The notes beneath the pieces were generated by a model. It was given only the letters and a program-made list of their open reading frames with translations, had not been told where the DNA came from and searched no databases. Positions 15,482 to 22,838 of a stretch of 31,643 nucleotides of DNA are shown here, in pieces. This DNA comes from JAWPMV01 sp038527215 (GTDB lineage: Bacteria; Bacteroidota; Bacteroidia; J057). The translations under genes were made by a program, and so were the position numbers. The stretch covers positions 1 to 31,643 of the forward strand of contig JBCBGC010000094.1 of assembly GCA_038527215.1 (NCBI GenBank), given 5' to 3'. The stretch's first letter is position 1. Every line of letters starts with the position of its first letter.

Positions 15482-16684
15482 CTAGCCTTCTGCCTGGGTA
15501 ACTTTCTTGGAAATTTTTCCAGTGGCCTTATGCTTCAGCATCAGGGCTACGTCTCCATTGGGCAGAATTTCCTCCTTGATCAGATAATGGTCCTCATCAT
15601 ATGACTTCCATTGTTTTTGGCTTGCTCCCGGTTCATCTCCCCGCCAATCTTCCAGGACTACGGGTTCCCAGGCTTTGGTTTCGGCAGACTTAAAGGCTGC
15701 ATCTAAAATAGCGTTGACTACATAGCCATCATAGAAAGTTTCCAGCGGTTCCCGGCCTTCTTCTATGGCCGAAAACATGTCGGTAAACATGTGAGGATAG
15801 CCCAACTCATGGGCCTCATCCCCCACCGGAAACAGCCATCCGGTACTTGATTCAGCCTTTTCTGCGACATAGCCCTCACTGCCCTGCCCGGTGGTGAACA
15901 TTTCAAAGCCGGTGCGCAGAAAGCTATTCAACCAAATGGTCCCCTCTGTCCCCATCACTTCATCCCGCAGATCCATGCCGCCCCGAAAGGTCCAGCTCAC
16001 CTCAAACTGACCAATGGCTCCATCGGCATACTTGACCAGACCGATGGCATGGTCTTCCGCCTCAATCGGATGTACCTGGGTATCCGCCCAGCACATCACC
16101 TCTATAGGTTTGGTATTTTTCCCGATAAAATTCCGACTGATTTCTACACAGTGACAGCCCAAATCAACAATGGCTCCTCCTCCGGATATTTCTTTGTCCC
16201 AAAACCAATCACTATGCGGACCCGGATGAGTTTCCCGAGATTTGGCCCAAAGCACCCGGCCGATATCGCCCCTTTTCACACGCTCCAGGGATTTCAAAAA
16301 TTTCGGGGTATAGCATAAGTCCTCCAGGTAACCGCCAAAAATGCCGGCTTCTTCTACGGCATCCAGCATGCGCTTGGCTTCGGCAGCATTTCGTCCTAAG
16401 GGTTTGGTGCAAAGCACGTGCTTTTTCGCAGCCACACAGGCCATGACCGCGGCTTCGTGCAGATGATTGGGCAGGGCAATCAAGACTACCTCGACTTCCG
16501 GATGGGCAATCGCCTCTTCCATCGAAGTGCGGTAATGCGGCAGGCCGTAATCTTCGGCAAATCGTTGGGCATTTTCGCCACTGCGCGAATACACCATGAC
16601 TACCCGATCTATGCGGCGCTGGGCATGAAGAGATTCTAAATAGAAGCGGGCAATGAAGCCCGAACCAAGCATGGCAATTTTCAT
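15482..16684 (-). CDS. Gfo/Idh/MocA-family oxidoreductase
   Basis: This 400-residue protein has a Rossmann start IAMLGSGFIARFYLESL, the conserved VLCTKPLGRNAAEAKRML with Lys94 (usually EKP; here TKP), and the active-site pattern GGGAIVDLGCHCVEISRNF with Asp174 and His178. The C-terminal open sheet contains WTFRGGMDLRDEVMGTEGTIWL. The length is on the long side for the family and ends in a charged tail (KHKATGKISKKVTQ). No signal peptide is visible, so it should act in the cytoplasm, using NAD(P) on a sugar, keto-sugar or cyclitol. It lies 30 bp behind the exported isomerase. Confidence 0.92.
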   Translation of the reverse strand: MKIAMLGSGFIARFYLESLHAQRRIDRVVMVYSRSGENAQRFAEDYGLPHYRTSMEEAIAHPEVEVVLIALPNHLHEAAVMACVAAKKHVLCTKPLGRNAAEAKRMLDAVEEAGIFGGYLEDLCYTPKFLKSLERVKRGDIGRVLWAKSRETHPGPHSDWFWDKEISGGGAIVDLGCHCVEISRNFIGKNTKPIEVMCWADTQVHPIEAEDHAIGLVKYADGAIGQFEVSWTFRGGMDLRDEVMGTEGTIWLNSFLRTGFEMFTTGQGSEGYVAEKAESSTGWLFPVGDEAHELGYPHMFTDMFSAIEEGREPLETFYDGYVVNAILDAAFKSAETKAWEPVVLEDWRGDEPGASQKQWKSYDEDHYLIKEEILPNGDVALMLKHKATGKISKKVTQAEG

Positions 16685-16714
16685 AGGGACTATGTTAGGG
16701 TTGAGGGTATGGGC

Positions 16715-17656
16715 TTACCAGCCAAAGGTTTCCTGGACAAACTCTCGGCTTTTTTTCCAGTCTTCTTTCAGTTCATAGGTTGGCGTAAAATCATTGGGGA
16801 AAGCCAGTTCTATGCCGGCACTGCCCCGAAAGCCTTTAGCTTTTAAGGCCTCGGCCATCGGCTTAAAGTCTGTATCTCCCTGGCCGACATATTCTGACCA
16901 GGTGCCGTCTTGGTACTGGTCCCGGATATGAAGGTAAACGATTTGCTCTCCATAGGTCTGGATAAATTCCACTGGATCAACGCCTCCCCGAATGAGCCAG
17001 TTCAAGTCAGGGCCTAGCTTGAAATCAGGCAGGCGCGCCAGGGTGCCTTTCAGGTCATGCAGATCATTTTCTACCTCATAGGTATGGTTATGCAGGTTGG
17101 CTTCGATGCCATGATCGGCACAGATTTTCCGCACTTCGATCAAGAGCTCAGCCTGGGCATCTAGTTCGCTCTCCGTTTTGAGGGCACCTGGTTTTGCGCC
17201 GACGGAGATGCCAAAGGTTTTGCCGCCCACTTTCCCAAGTCTGGGTATCACAAGCTGGAGGTCATCCAGGATGGCTTGATGCTGCGCTTTGTCCCACATC
17301 CCAAAGCCTACGCCATAGGAAGAGCCAGAAACCGGGACACCGTATTGCTGGGAGAGTTTCGTCAATCGCTCTACCGCATCATCATAGCGCAATACCGACT
17401 CCATCAGTTCCAGTCCATCAATGCCTGCATAGCTTAAATCACTGAAAATGGTCTCCAATGCTGGAGTAGCGTCCCAATCGGGCGGAAATTTACTGGCATA
17501 AACCCAGAGGTGCGCACAGATGGGAATCTTGGTAGCAGGGGAAGCGCAGCTGGTGGATGATAAGATAAAACTCGGAAGCAATACCGATCCAGCAGCCAAG
17601 GCACTGGATTTCCGGATGAATGATCGTCTGTTTAAGACGTCTCTTCGTTTTTTCAT
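16715..17656 (-). CDS. Exported TIM-barrel sugar isomerase/epimerase
   Basis: This 313-residue protein carries a Tat-type leader with a twin arginine (NRRSFIRKSSALAAG, Arg10-Arg11) and a lipobox-like STSC (Cys37). The rest is an AP-endonuclease-2/xylose-isomerase-like barrel: GIDGLELMESV, IEANLHNHTYEVEND, FKLGPDLNWLIRGG and GSAGIELAFPND, supplying the acidic and His residues for a metal site. Such proteins isomerise or epimerise sugars or keto-sugars. It is the first gene behind the GntR palindrome and probably the promoter-proximal gene of the nine-gene operon. Export implies that part of the chemistry happens in the periplasm. Confidence 0.9.
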   Translation of the reverse strand: MKKRRDVLNRRSFIRKSSALAAGSVLLPSFILSSTSCASPATKIPICAHLWVYASKFPPDWDATPALETIFSDLSYAGIDGLELMESVLRYDDAVERLTKLSQQYGVPVSGSSYGVGFGMWDKAQHQAILDDLQLVIPRLGKVGGKTFGISVGAKPGALKTESELDAQAELLIEVRKICADHGIEANLHNHTYEVENDLHDLKGTLARLPDFKLGPDLNWLIRGGVDPVEFIQTYGEQIVYLHIRDQYQDGTWSEYVGQGDTDFKPMAEALKAKGFRGSAGIELAFPNDFTPTYELKEDWKKSREFVQETFGW

Positions 17657-17690
17657 CTCGCGAGCGGTTAGTAGGTAGTTTCAGGCCTAT

Positions 17691-17726
17691 TAAAGGTAGG
17701 AAACTCAACTTGTATATACAAGTTGA
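17691..17726 (-). promoter_or_regulatory. GntR operator and operon promoter
   Basis: A perfect 22-bp palindrome spans 17705-17726; its inner 20 bases are CAACTTGTATATACAAGTTG. The core TTGTATATACAA is the kind of site bound by GntR proteins of the HutC/TreR group. On the minus strand a TTG inside the palindrome (17721-17719) is followed after 20 nt by TACCTTTA (17698-17691), one mismatch from the -7 box TAnnTTTG. The operator thus covers the -33 region of a promoter reading into the isomerase gene. It lies between the regulator's stop and the operon. Confidence 0.8.
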
Positions 17727-17772
17727 AAGGGGAAATTCAGAAAGCCCGTTTCCTCCTAAAGAATTGTGTTTC

Positions 17773-18483
17773 CTACAAGTAATAGCTATTGCGAATCGGG
17801 TATTTGGCGGTGTTGCAGATCAAGCGGCCATAGAGGTTTAGGCCGGGTTTACTGGTGCGAAATCTCACCGCAATATTGAGGATGGGACTGCCTTCATCCA
17901 TGTGCAGCATATCGGCCAATTCCTGACTAGCCACCTCAGCCCGAAGTTCATGTTCTACGCCTTTGATTTCGATCAGGTATTGCTGGCTGAGCGTTTTAAA
18001 AAAAGAACCCTCCACAAACTTCTCCGCATCCACCAATTCCAGGGCCTGGCTGGAATACCAATTATCCTCAATCACCACGGGCGCGCCTTCGATATGGCGA
18101 ATCCGCTGAAAATACACGCAGGGATACTGTTGTTCCTCTTCGGTCAAGGGAAACTCAATAGCGGCATCCCAAGCCATGAGCTGGGGTTTTTGGCTAATGG
18201 TGGTGGTTACCTCATAATCCGTGGCCCCAGAAAATCCGCGGACTGTGAGCAAGCCCAAAGACTTACTCCTTTCGATCACCCGGCTGCCCCGACCATGTTC
18301 TTTCTGGATATAACCCTCTTTGATCAGTTCATCCAGGGCCTTTCTGACCGTACCCCGGGTAGTCTGGAACTGCGCACAGATGTCATGCTCCGAAGGCAGA
18401 AAACTGTCCTGCTGGAATTCCCCTACCTGAATCCGCTCCTTAAAATACTGTTGGATTTGCTGATATTTTTTGAGGCGGTCCAA
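17773..18483 (-). CDS. GntR-family regulator with UTRA ligand domain
   Basis: This 236-residue HutC-type regulator has a winged HTH (YQQIQQYFKERIQVGEF, LPSEHDICAQFQTTRGTVRKALDEL, then KEHGRGSRVI, about 7-70). A UTRA effector domain takes up the rest (PCVYFQRIRHIEGAPVVIEDNWYSS, FFKTLSQQY, LNLYGRLICNTAKYPI). UTRA domains bind small metabolites, often sugar phosphates or amino acids. The next gene downstream begins after a 116-bp gap that holds a perfect GntR-type palindrome, so it is almost certainly the local repressor of the sugar operon. The inducer is probably a pathway intermediate, perhaps the phosphosugar made by the ROK kinase (inference). Confidence 0.94.
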   Translation of the reverse strand: MDRLKKYQQIQQYFKERIQVGEFQQDSFLPSEHDICAQFQTTRGTVRKALDELIKEGYIQKEHGRGSRVIERSKSLGLLTVRGFSGATDYEVTTTISQKPQLMAWDAAIEFPLTEEEQQYPCVYFQRIRHIEGAPVVIEDNWYSSQALELVDAEKFVEGSFFKTLSQQYLIEIKGVEHELRAEVASQELADMLHMDEGSPILNIAVRFRTSKPGLNLYGRLICNTAKYPIRNSYYL

Positions 18484-18612
18484 AGGAATTGGGTTGGTAC
18501 TACGTGAGGTTTTATAGGCTTAAAGTAAGGATAAAAGGGTGAAATAAAGAATGGGAATAATGGTTGATGCAGAGAAGCACGCAACAATCAATTTTATTTT
18601 TCCCACTGAAAT

Positions 18613-19218
18613 CTACCTCTTCCCCACCTTCCCTCCAAAATCCGCCACCGCCCGATCGAAAATATGGACAAAGGCCTTTACATCCTTGGTAATACGGCTA
18701 AGCATAATCGCGCCTTCAATAGCAGCGAACAAATATTGAGCTTCTTCCCTGGGGTTAAAATCGGCCATAAAAAAGCCCTGGCCCTGGCCTTCAACTAGAG
18801 TCTGCGCTATGGTATCAATCACTTCCTTTACTGAAGCCTGGGTCAGTTGCCGGAAGCTTTCATCGGTATCGTCCATTTCAATGGCGGTATTCAGCAAAGG
18901 GCAGCCGCCGGGGATACTGGGGTTGAGGGCCGATTTTTTATAGTTTCGGAGAAAAGCGGTGAGTCTTTCCTGGGGATTTAGACCCTCCTTCACCGCAAAA
19001 TTGCTTTTGATCAGCACCTCATAGTTGTGCTGAAAAGCAGCTTTGGCCAGGTCCAGCTTGGTATCAAAATGCCGGTAAATCCCGCCCATCTGAAAACCCG
19101 TGGCCTCTACCAGCATTTGCATTTTGGTACCTGCATAACCATGCACATTAAATACCGCCGCGGATTTTGCGATGATCTCCTGCTTGGTTCGGGCTGCGTT
19201 TCGGGTGCTTCGTTTCAT
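18613..19218 (-). CDS. TetR-family transcriptional regulator, divergent from oxidoreductase operon
   Basis: From ATG 19218 the protein has 201 residues: a basic tail (MKRSTRNAARTKQ), the HTH EIIAKSAAVFNVHGYAGTKM, LVEATGFQMGGIYRHFDTKLDLAKAAF, and a helical ligand domain with GGCPLLNTAIEMDDTDESF, a pattern seen in a common TetR subgroup. An earlier ATG at 19239 exists, but a likely -7 box (19237-19244) overlaps it, so I start at 19218. It is divergent from the plus-strand tautomerase and oxidoreductase operon and probably controls it. The GntR gene follows on the same strand after about 130 bp. Confidence 0.9.
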   Translation of the reverse strand: MKRSTRNAARTKQEIIAKSAAVFNVHGYAGTKMQMLVEATGFQMGGIYRHFDTKLDLAKAAFQHNYEVLIKSNFAVKEGLNPQERLTAFLRNYKKSALNPSIPGGCPLLNTAIEMDDTDESFRQLTQASVKEVIDTIAQTLVEGQGQGFFMADFNPREEAQYLFAAIEGAIMLSRITKDVKAFVHIFDRAVADFGGKVGKR

Positions 19219-19236
19219 TGTTGCTAAGGCTTTGGT

Positions 19237-19283
19237 CAAATATAAGAAAGTATTTGCTCTCTTATAATTTTTCCTTACTTTTA
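19237..19283. promoter_or_regulatory. Overlapping divergent promoters with candidate TetR operator
   Basis: An inverted repeat CAAATA, 8-nt spacer, TATTTG spans 19237-19256. Its left arm, read on the minus strand, lies in TATATTTG (19244-19237), an exact TAnnTTTG -7 box for the TetR gene. Its right arm contains TTTG (19253-19256), followed after 19 nt by TACTTTTA (19276-19283), one mismatch from a -7 box, on the plus strand. One protein bound here would block both promoters. The minus-strand promoter lacks a clear -33 box, and the arms are only 6 nt. Confidence 0.5.
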
Positions 19284-19431
19284 GGGAGCAACTACTCCTT
19301 AACAGGACAAAAACTACTTACTTGGCGCCCATCTGCTACCTATCGGTCTTGTGTTATCTGTTACATGCTCTAGGCAAAACAGAGCGAATTCTGACCGGGA
19401 CAAAAGGCGCTATCACCTACTACCGCGGGAT

Positions 19432-19884
19432 ATGAAAAAAATTAACTGCCTTGTCCAGGAACATAAGTTTTCCAAAGCTGAAATCCGGGCCATAGAAGCG
19501 GGCTTTAAAGCGCTTTACCGTGAGCACTATAGCGAGGAGAAAGTGCGGGTTTTCTGGATGGTTTTTCCCGAAGGATCGGCCTATGCGGAACGCAAACCCT
19601 CCAATGGCACCATCATCCTGATCGAGGCAAACGAGGATATAACGCAGGAAAAAAGAGAGGAACTGATGTGGTTGTATTCTCAGTTTTTGTTCGAAAACTA
19701 TCAGGTTTCCCCCCTTGATACCGTGATTACCGTGGCCAACTCCTCCTGGGTCGAACGCTTTTTTGCGGCCCAGCAGAAGCGGGTGCATGCCCGTTATCGC
19801 CGCTGGATTACTTTCCGGACCATGCTCACGGCCATGACCTCCAAAATGACCCACGGATTCCTCCGATTAAGGGTCAAATATTAG
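19432..19884 (+). CDS. Tautomerase-superfamily-like protein, hypothetical
   Basis: From the ATG at 19432 the protein has 150 residues. The frame is open back to 19351, but those 27 residues are charged and unlike a conserved start. The body shows two beta-alpha-beta-like units (RVFWMVFPEGSAYAERKPS, then TIILIEANEDITQEKREELMWLYSQFLFE and DTVITVANSSWVERFFAAQQKR), which recalls the tautomerase fold. The catalytic Pro expected right after Met is absent (Lys2). The C-terminal 35 residues are basic and may be an added helix. It precedes the true tautomerase-like gene by 30 bp. Function is unknown; the fold call is tentative. Confidence 0.6.
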   Translation: MKKINCLVQEHKFSKAEIRAIEAGFKALYREHYSEEKVRVFWMVFPEGSAYAERKPSNGTIILIEANEDITQEKREELMWLYSQFLFENYQVSPLDTVITVANSSWVERFFAAQQKRVHARYRRWITFRTMLTAMTSKMTHGFLRLRVKY

Positions 19885-19914
19885 CCTTACTCCCACTCCT
19901 AAACGATTCAACCG

Positions 19915-20325
19915 ATGCCTCTATATAGCCTAACTTCTCCTAAACACCTCTCTTCCGGAACCAAACAACAATTAGTAGATTTATTTACCGATGCGCATTG
20001 TAGCATCATGGTCGCGCCGGAGCAATTTGTGCATGTGGTCTTTTTTGAAGGCATTCCGATTTTGGAAAACAAAAGCCTGTACATCCATGCCAATGTCAGG
20101 TTGGGCAGGTCCCAAAGCCAGATAGATCGGGTGTGCGATGCCTTTAAGACCGGATGCGCGCGCATCCTTCAGGTCTCAGAAGCTCAGATTCACATCAACC
20201 TCATGGAGATTGACGGAAAATGGGCCATGGAAGGTGGGTTTGTGATGCCGAGTCCAGGGGAAGAAGATGCCTGGATGGAGCAAGTTACCAAGGCCCTGGC
20301 GGATAGGGACAATCAACCTGCTTAA
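19915..20325 (+). CDS. cis-CaaD/Tautomerase_3-like protein
   Basis: This 136-residue protein begins MPLY, putting Pro2 at the mature N-terminus as in tautomerases. Compared with cis-3-chloroacrylate dehalogenase as I remember it, Pro, His (here His28), the RxxR pair (Arg62 and Arg65 in HANVRLGRS) and the late Glu (Glu106 in AMEGGF) all line up. The catalytic Tyr of the dehalogenase falls on an Asn (about 95), so dehalogenation is unlikely, and tautomerisation or hydration of an enol or enone is more plausible. It lies second in the TetR-linked operon. It could process a keto or enol product of the flavoenzymes downstream (inference). Confidence 0.82.
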   Translation: MPLYSLTSPKHLSSGTKQQLVDLFTDAHCSIMVAPEQFVHVVFFEGIPILENKSLYIHANVRLGRSQSQIDRVCDAFKTGCARILQVSEAQIHINLMEIDGKWAMEGGFVMPSPGEEDAWMEQVTKALADRDNQPA

Positions 20326-20357
20326 CATCGGACGTCATCTCACATAACACCAAATAG

Positions 20358-21947
20358 ATGCATAGGGAAAGAAGTTACTGGGGCTGGGGCTACACGGATT
20401 TTGAAGCACCACAAGAAACGCTGGCCCACTTCAAAAATGCCATTCAGGCCACGCTCCAGATTAAGGAATTCGATCCTTATCAGCCGAAAGCGGTGGATGA
20501 ATTAAGCTTAAGAGCCCCCCGCTTCAGCTTACCTTCAGGATTAGCGACGCTTTGCTCCTCCAGTAATTATGACCGGGCCCGGCATACCTATGGCAAAGCC
20601 TTCAGGGATATCTTAAGAGGAGTCCAGGGTCATTTTCCCAATCCACCCGATTACGTGGCTTTTCCCAAAACCGAAGCGGACATTAGCCAACTGATGAAAT
20701 TTGCTGGGGAACATGGCGTGTCCTTGATTCCTGTGGGCGGAGGAAGCAGCGTATGTGGGGGCATTGAACCTACGCGTAATGCTCGCTACGCAGGGGTGAT
20801 TTCTGTCAACATGCGGCACTTTGATCAGATTCTGGAGGTAGACAAAACCTCCCGGTCAGCCCATATTCAAGGTGGCATGTATGGCCCGGCTTTGGAAGCG
20901 GGGCTCAAACCCCATGGTTTGACCTTGCGTCATTTTCCCCAAAGTTTTGAATTCTCTACCCTGGGAGGTTGGATTGCTACGCGGGCCGGGGGACACTTTG
21001 CCACCTTGTACACCCATATTGATGAGTTTGTACAAAGCGTCAACATGGTTACGCCTTCCGGAACAATATCTTCCAGAAGATTGCCGGGTTCAGGGGCAGG
21101 CCCCAGCGAGGAGCGCTTCTACACCGGTTCGGAAGGCATCATGGGCATCATTACTTCAGCCTGGATGCGCTTACAGGATATCCCAACCTTCAAGAAAACC
21201 ATCACGGTTGAATTTCCGGGCTTCAAAGCGGGGGCGGAGGCCGTGAGAGCCTTGTCTCAATCAGGCCTAAACCCTTCCAATGCCCGACTGGTCGATGCCA
21301 CCGAAGCCTTTATCAATGGCTTGGGCAATGGCCAATCCACCGTATTGATCCTGGGTTTTGAATCCCATCAGCGGGATGTGAGCTATTGGATGAAAGAGGC
21401 TCTGACTATATGCAGTCAACATGGTGGTAGCTATGATGAAAAGCGTCTATCGGAAGACAAGCGCAGCGCCAAAGGAGATGCCTGGAAAAAGTCCTTTTTA
21501 TTGATTCCCTACCTGAGAGACGAACTCATTCGGCTAGGCATCGTGGTAGAAACCTTTGAAACCGCCATTACCTGGGATCAGTTCCCTAATTTTTACAAAA
21601 AGGTAAAAGCCGCTGCCCAGGAAGCCATTAACAAATATTGTGGTTTGGGTATCGTAACCTGCAGGTTCACGCATATTTATCCCGATGGTCCGGCGCCTTA
21701 TTTTTCCGTGGTAGCCAAAGGGGAAAAAGGCAAACAATTGGAACAATGGGACCAGATTAAACAGGAAGTTTCGCAGGCGATCATCGCGCATGGCGGGACC
21801 ATTACCCATCATCATGCGGTAGGCAAGGATCATCGCCCATTTTATACCCAGCAACACACGCCGATTTTTGGAAAAATGCTGAAAGCAGCCAAAGAAGCCG
21901 TAGATCCGAAATGGATCATGAACCCCGGGGTACTCCTGCCAGAGTAG
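20358..21947 (+). CDS. Alkylglycerone-phosphate-synthase-like FAD enzyme
   Basis: This 529-residue protein has the VAO/PCMH FAD fold: FPKTEADISQLMKFAGEHG, IPVGGGSSVCGG (about 124-135) and SFEFSTLGGWIATRAGGHF (about 196-214), the last close to the AGPS signature. Residues that matter in animal AGPS (from memory Arg419, Tyr578 and the 615-617 His triad) have counterparts in Arg310 (NARLVD), Tyr448 (APYFS) and His484-486 (THHHAVGK), with the Tyr-to-His spacing nearly the same. AGPS swaps the acyl chain of acyl-DHAP for a fatty alcohol, making the ether bond. There is no targeting sequence. The next gene is a DHRS7-like reductase, which strengthens an ether-lipid reading. Bacterial relatives also include flavoenzymes of unknown substrate, so the exact reaction is not certain. 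Confidence 0.87.
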   Translation: MHRERSYWGWGYTDFEAPQETLAHFKNAIQATLQIKEFDPYQPKAVDELSLRAPRFSLPSGLATLCSSSNYDRARHTYGKAFRDILRGVQGHFPNPPDYVAFPKTEADISQLMKFAGEHGVSLIPVGGGSSVCGGIEPTRNARYAGVISVNMRHFDQILEVDKTSRSAHIQGGMYGPALEAGLKPHGLTLRHFPQSFEFSTLGGWIATRAGGHFATLYTHIDEFVQSVNMVTPSGTISSRRLPGSGAGPSEERFYTGSEGIMGIITSAWMRLQDIPTFKKTITVEFPGFKAGAEAVRALSQSGLNPSNARLVDATEAFINGLGNGQSTVLILGFESHQRDVSYWMKEALTICSQHGGSYDEKRLSEDKRSAKGDAWKKSFLLIPYLRDELIRLGIVVETFETAITWDQFPNFYKKVKAAAQEAINKYCGLGIVTCRFTHIYPDGPAPYFSVVAKGEKGKQLEQWDQIKQEVSQAIIAHGGTITHHHAVGKDHRPFYTQQHTPIFGKMLKAAKEAVDPKWIMNPGVLLPE

Positions 21948-21993
21948 CCACAAGTTTGAACCAAACTATTTTATACCTACTACTACTCACTAC

Positions 21994-22788
21994 ATGAAGG
22001 ATTTTAAAGGCAAAACGGCCTGGATCACCGGCGCTTCCGATGGCATTGGAAAGGAGTTGGCCAAACAATTGGCCGAGGCGGGAGCCCGCATTATCCTCAC
22101 GGCCCGGAGTGTCGAGAAATTGCACGCGGTCAAAGACCAGTTAGTGGGAGAGGGGCATCTCGTCGCCCCCCTGGATTTATTGCATTCGGAGGAGATTCCG
22201 AAAACCGTAGACAAGGTCCTTTCCCAAGTGGATGCCATCGACATCCTGGTCAACAATGCAGGGGTTTCTCAACGATCCCTGGTCAAGGATACCCAACCAG
22301 CAGTTGACCGAAAAATCATGGAACTCAACCATTTTGCCGTGGTGATCCTAACCAAGGCCGTGCTGCCCCACATGATGGCCCAAAAAAGCGGATTAATTAT
22401 AGCCGTCAGCAGCGTAGCGGGAAAAATAGGCACCCCTATGCGGTCGGCTTACTGTGCGGCCAAGCATGCGGTCATTGGATTTATGGACTCCCTGCGAGCC
22501 GAGGTACATGCTGACAATATCCGCGTCATGGTAGTCATGCCCGGCTCTACCCAAACCAATATTTCTGCTAATGCCCTGGAAGGAGACGGCCAACCACACA
22601 ATGTCACCGATCCATTAATTGCCAACGGCATTCCGGTTGAGGAATGTGTCCGTAAAATCATCCGCGGAATCCAAAAAGAAACGCCAGAATTATTGATCGC
22701 CAAAGGCAAAGAAAAAATGGCGGTCCAGGCCAGACGTTTTTTCCCGAGCCTCTTGTTTAACATGATGACCCGGCTCCAGGCCACATAA
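21994..22788 (+). CDS. DHRS7/DHRS7B-like short-chain dehydrogenase
   Basis: This 264-residue SDR has TGASDGIG (12-19), NNAG (87-90), catalytic Ser139/140 and YCAAK (Tyr153, Lys157). The stretches VSQRSLVKDT, LTKAVLPHMMAQKSG, GTPMRSAYCAAKHAV and PGSTQTNISANAL resemble animal DHRS7/DHRS7B closely. DHRS7B (PexRAP) reduces acyl- and alkyl-DHAP, the step after AGPS in ether-lipid synthesis. Following an AGPS-like gene by 46 bp is therefore notable. The C-terminal segment (RRFFPSLLFNMMTRLQAT) is hydrophobic and could associate with membrane. DHRS7-like SDRs are also common in bacteria with other roles, so substrate assignment rests on context. Confidence 0.88.
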   Translation: MKDFKGKTAWITGASDGIGKELAKQLAEAGARIILTARSVEKLHAVKDQLVGEGHLVAPLDLLHSEEIPKTVDKVLSQVDAIDILVNNAGVSQRSLVKDTQPAVDRKIMELNHFAVVILTKAVLPHMMAQKSGLIIAVSSVAGKIGTPMRSAYCAAKHAVIGFMDSLRAEVHADNIRVMVVMPGSTQTNISANALEGDGQPHNVTDPLIANGIPVEECVRKIIRGIQKETPELLIAKGKEKMAVQARRFFPSLLFNMMTRLQAT

Positions 22789-22838
22789 ATCCCATATTGT
22801 ATAAGCTGTTTGTGTATCTTATAAAAAAGTCTCTCACA

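Noticed and set aside
19915..20325. Calling the second tautomerase-like gene a chloroacrylate dehalogenase
   Set aside because: The Tyr needed for that reaction is replaced by Asn, and no halogen-related gene is near.
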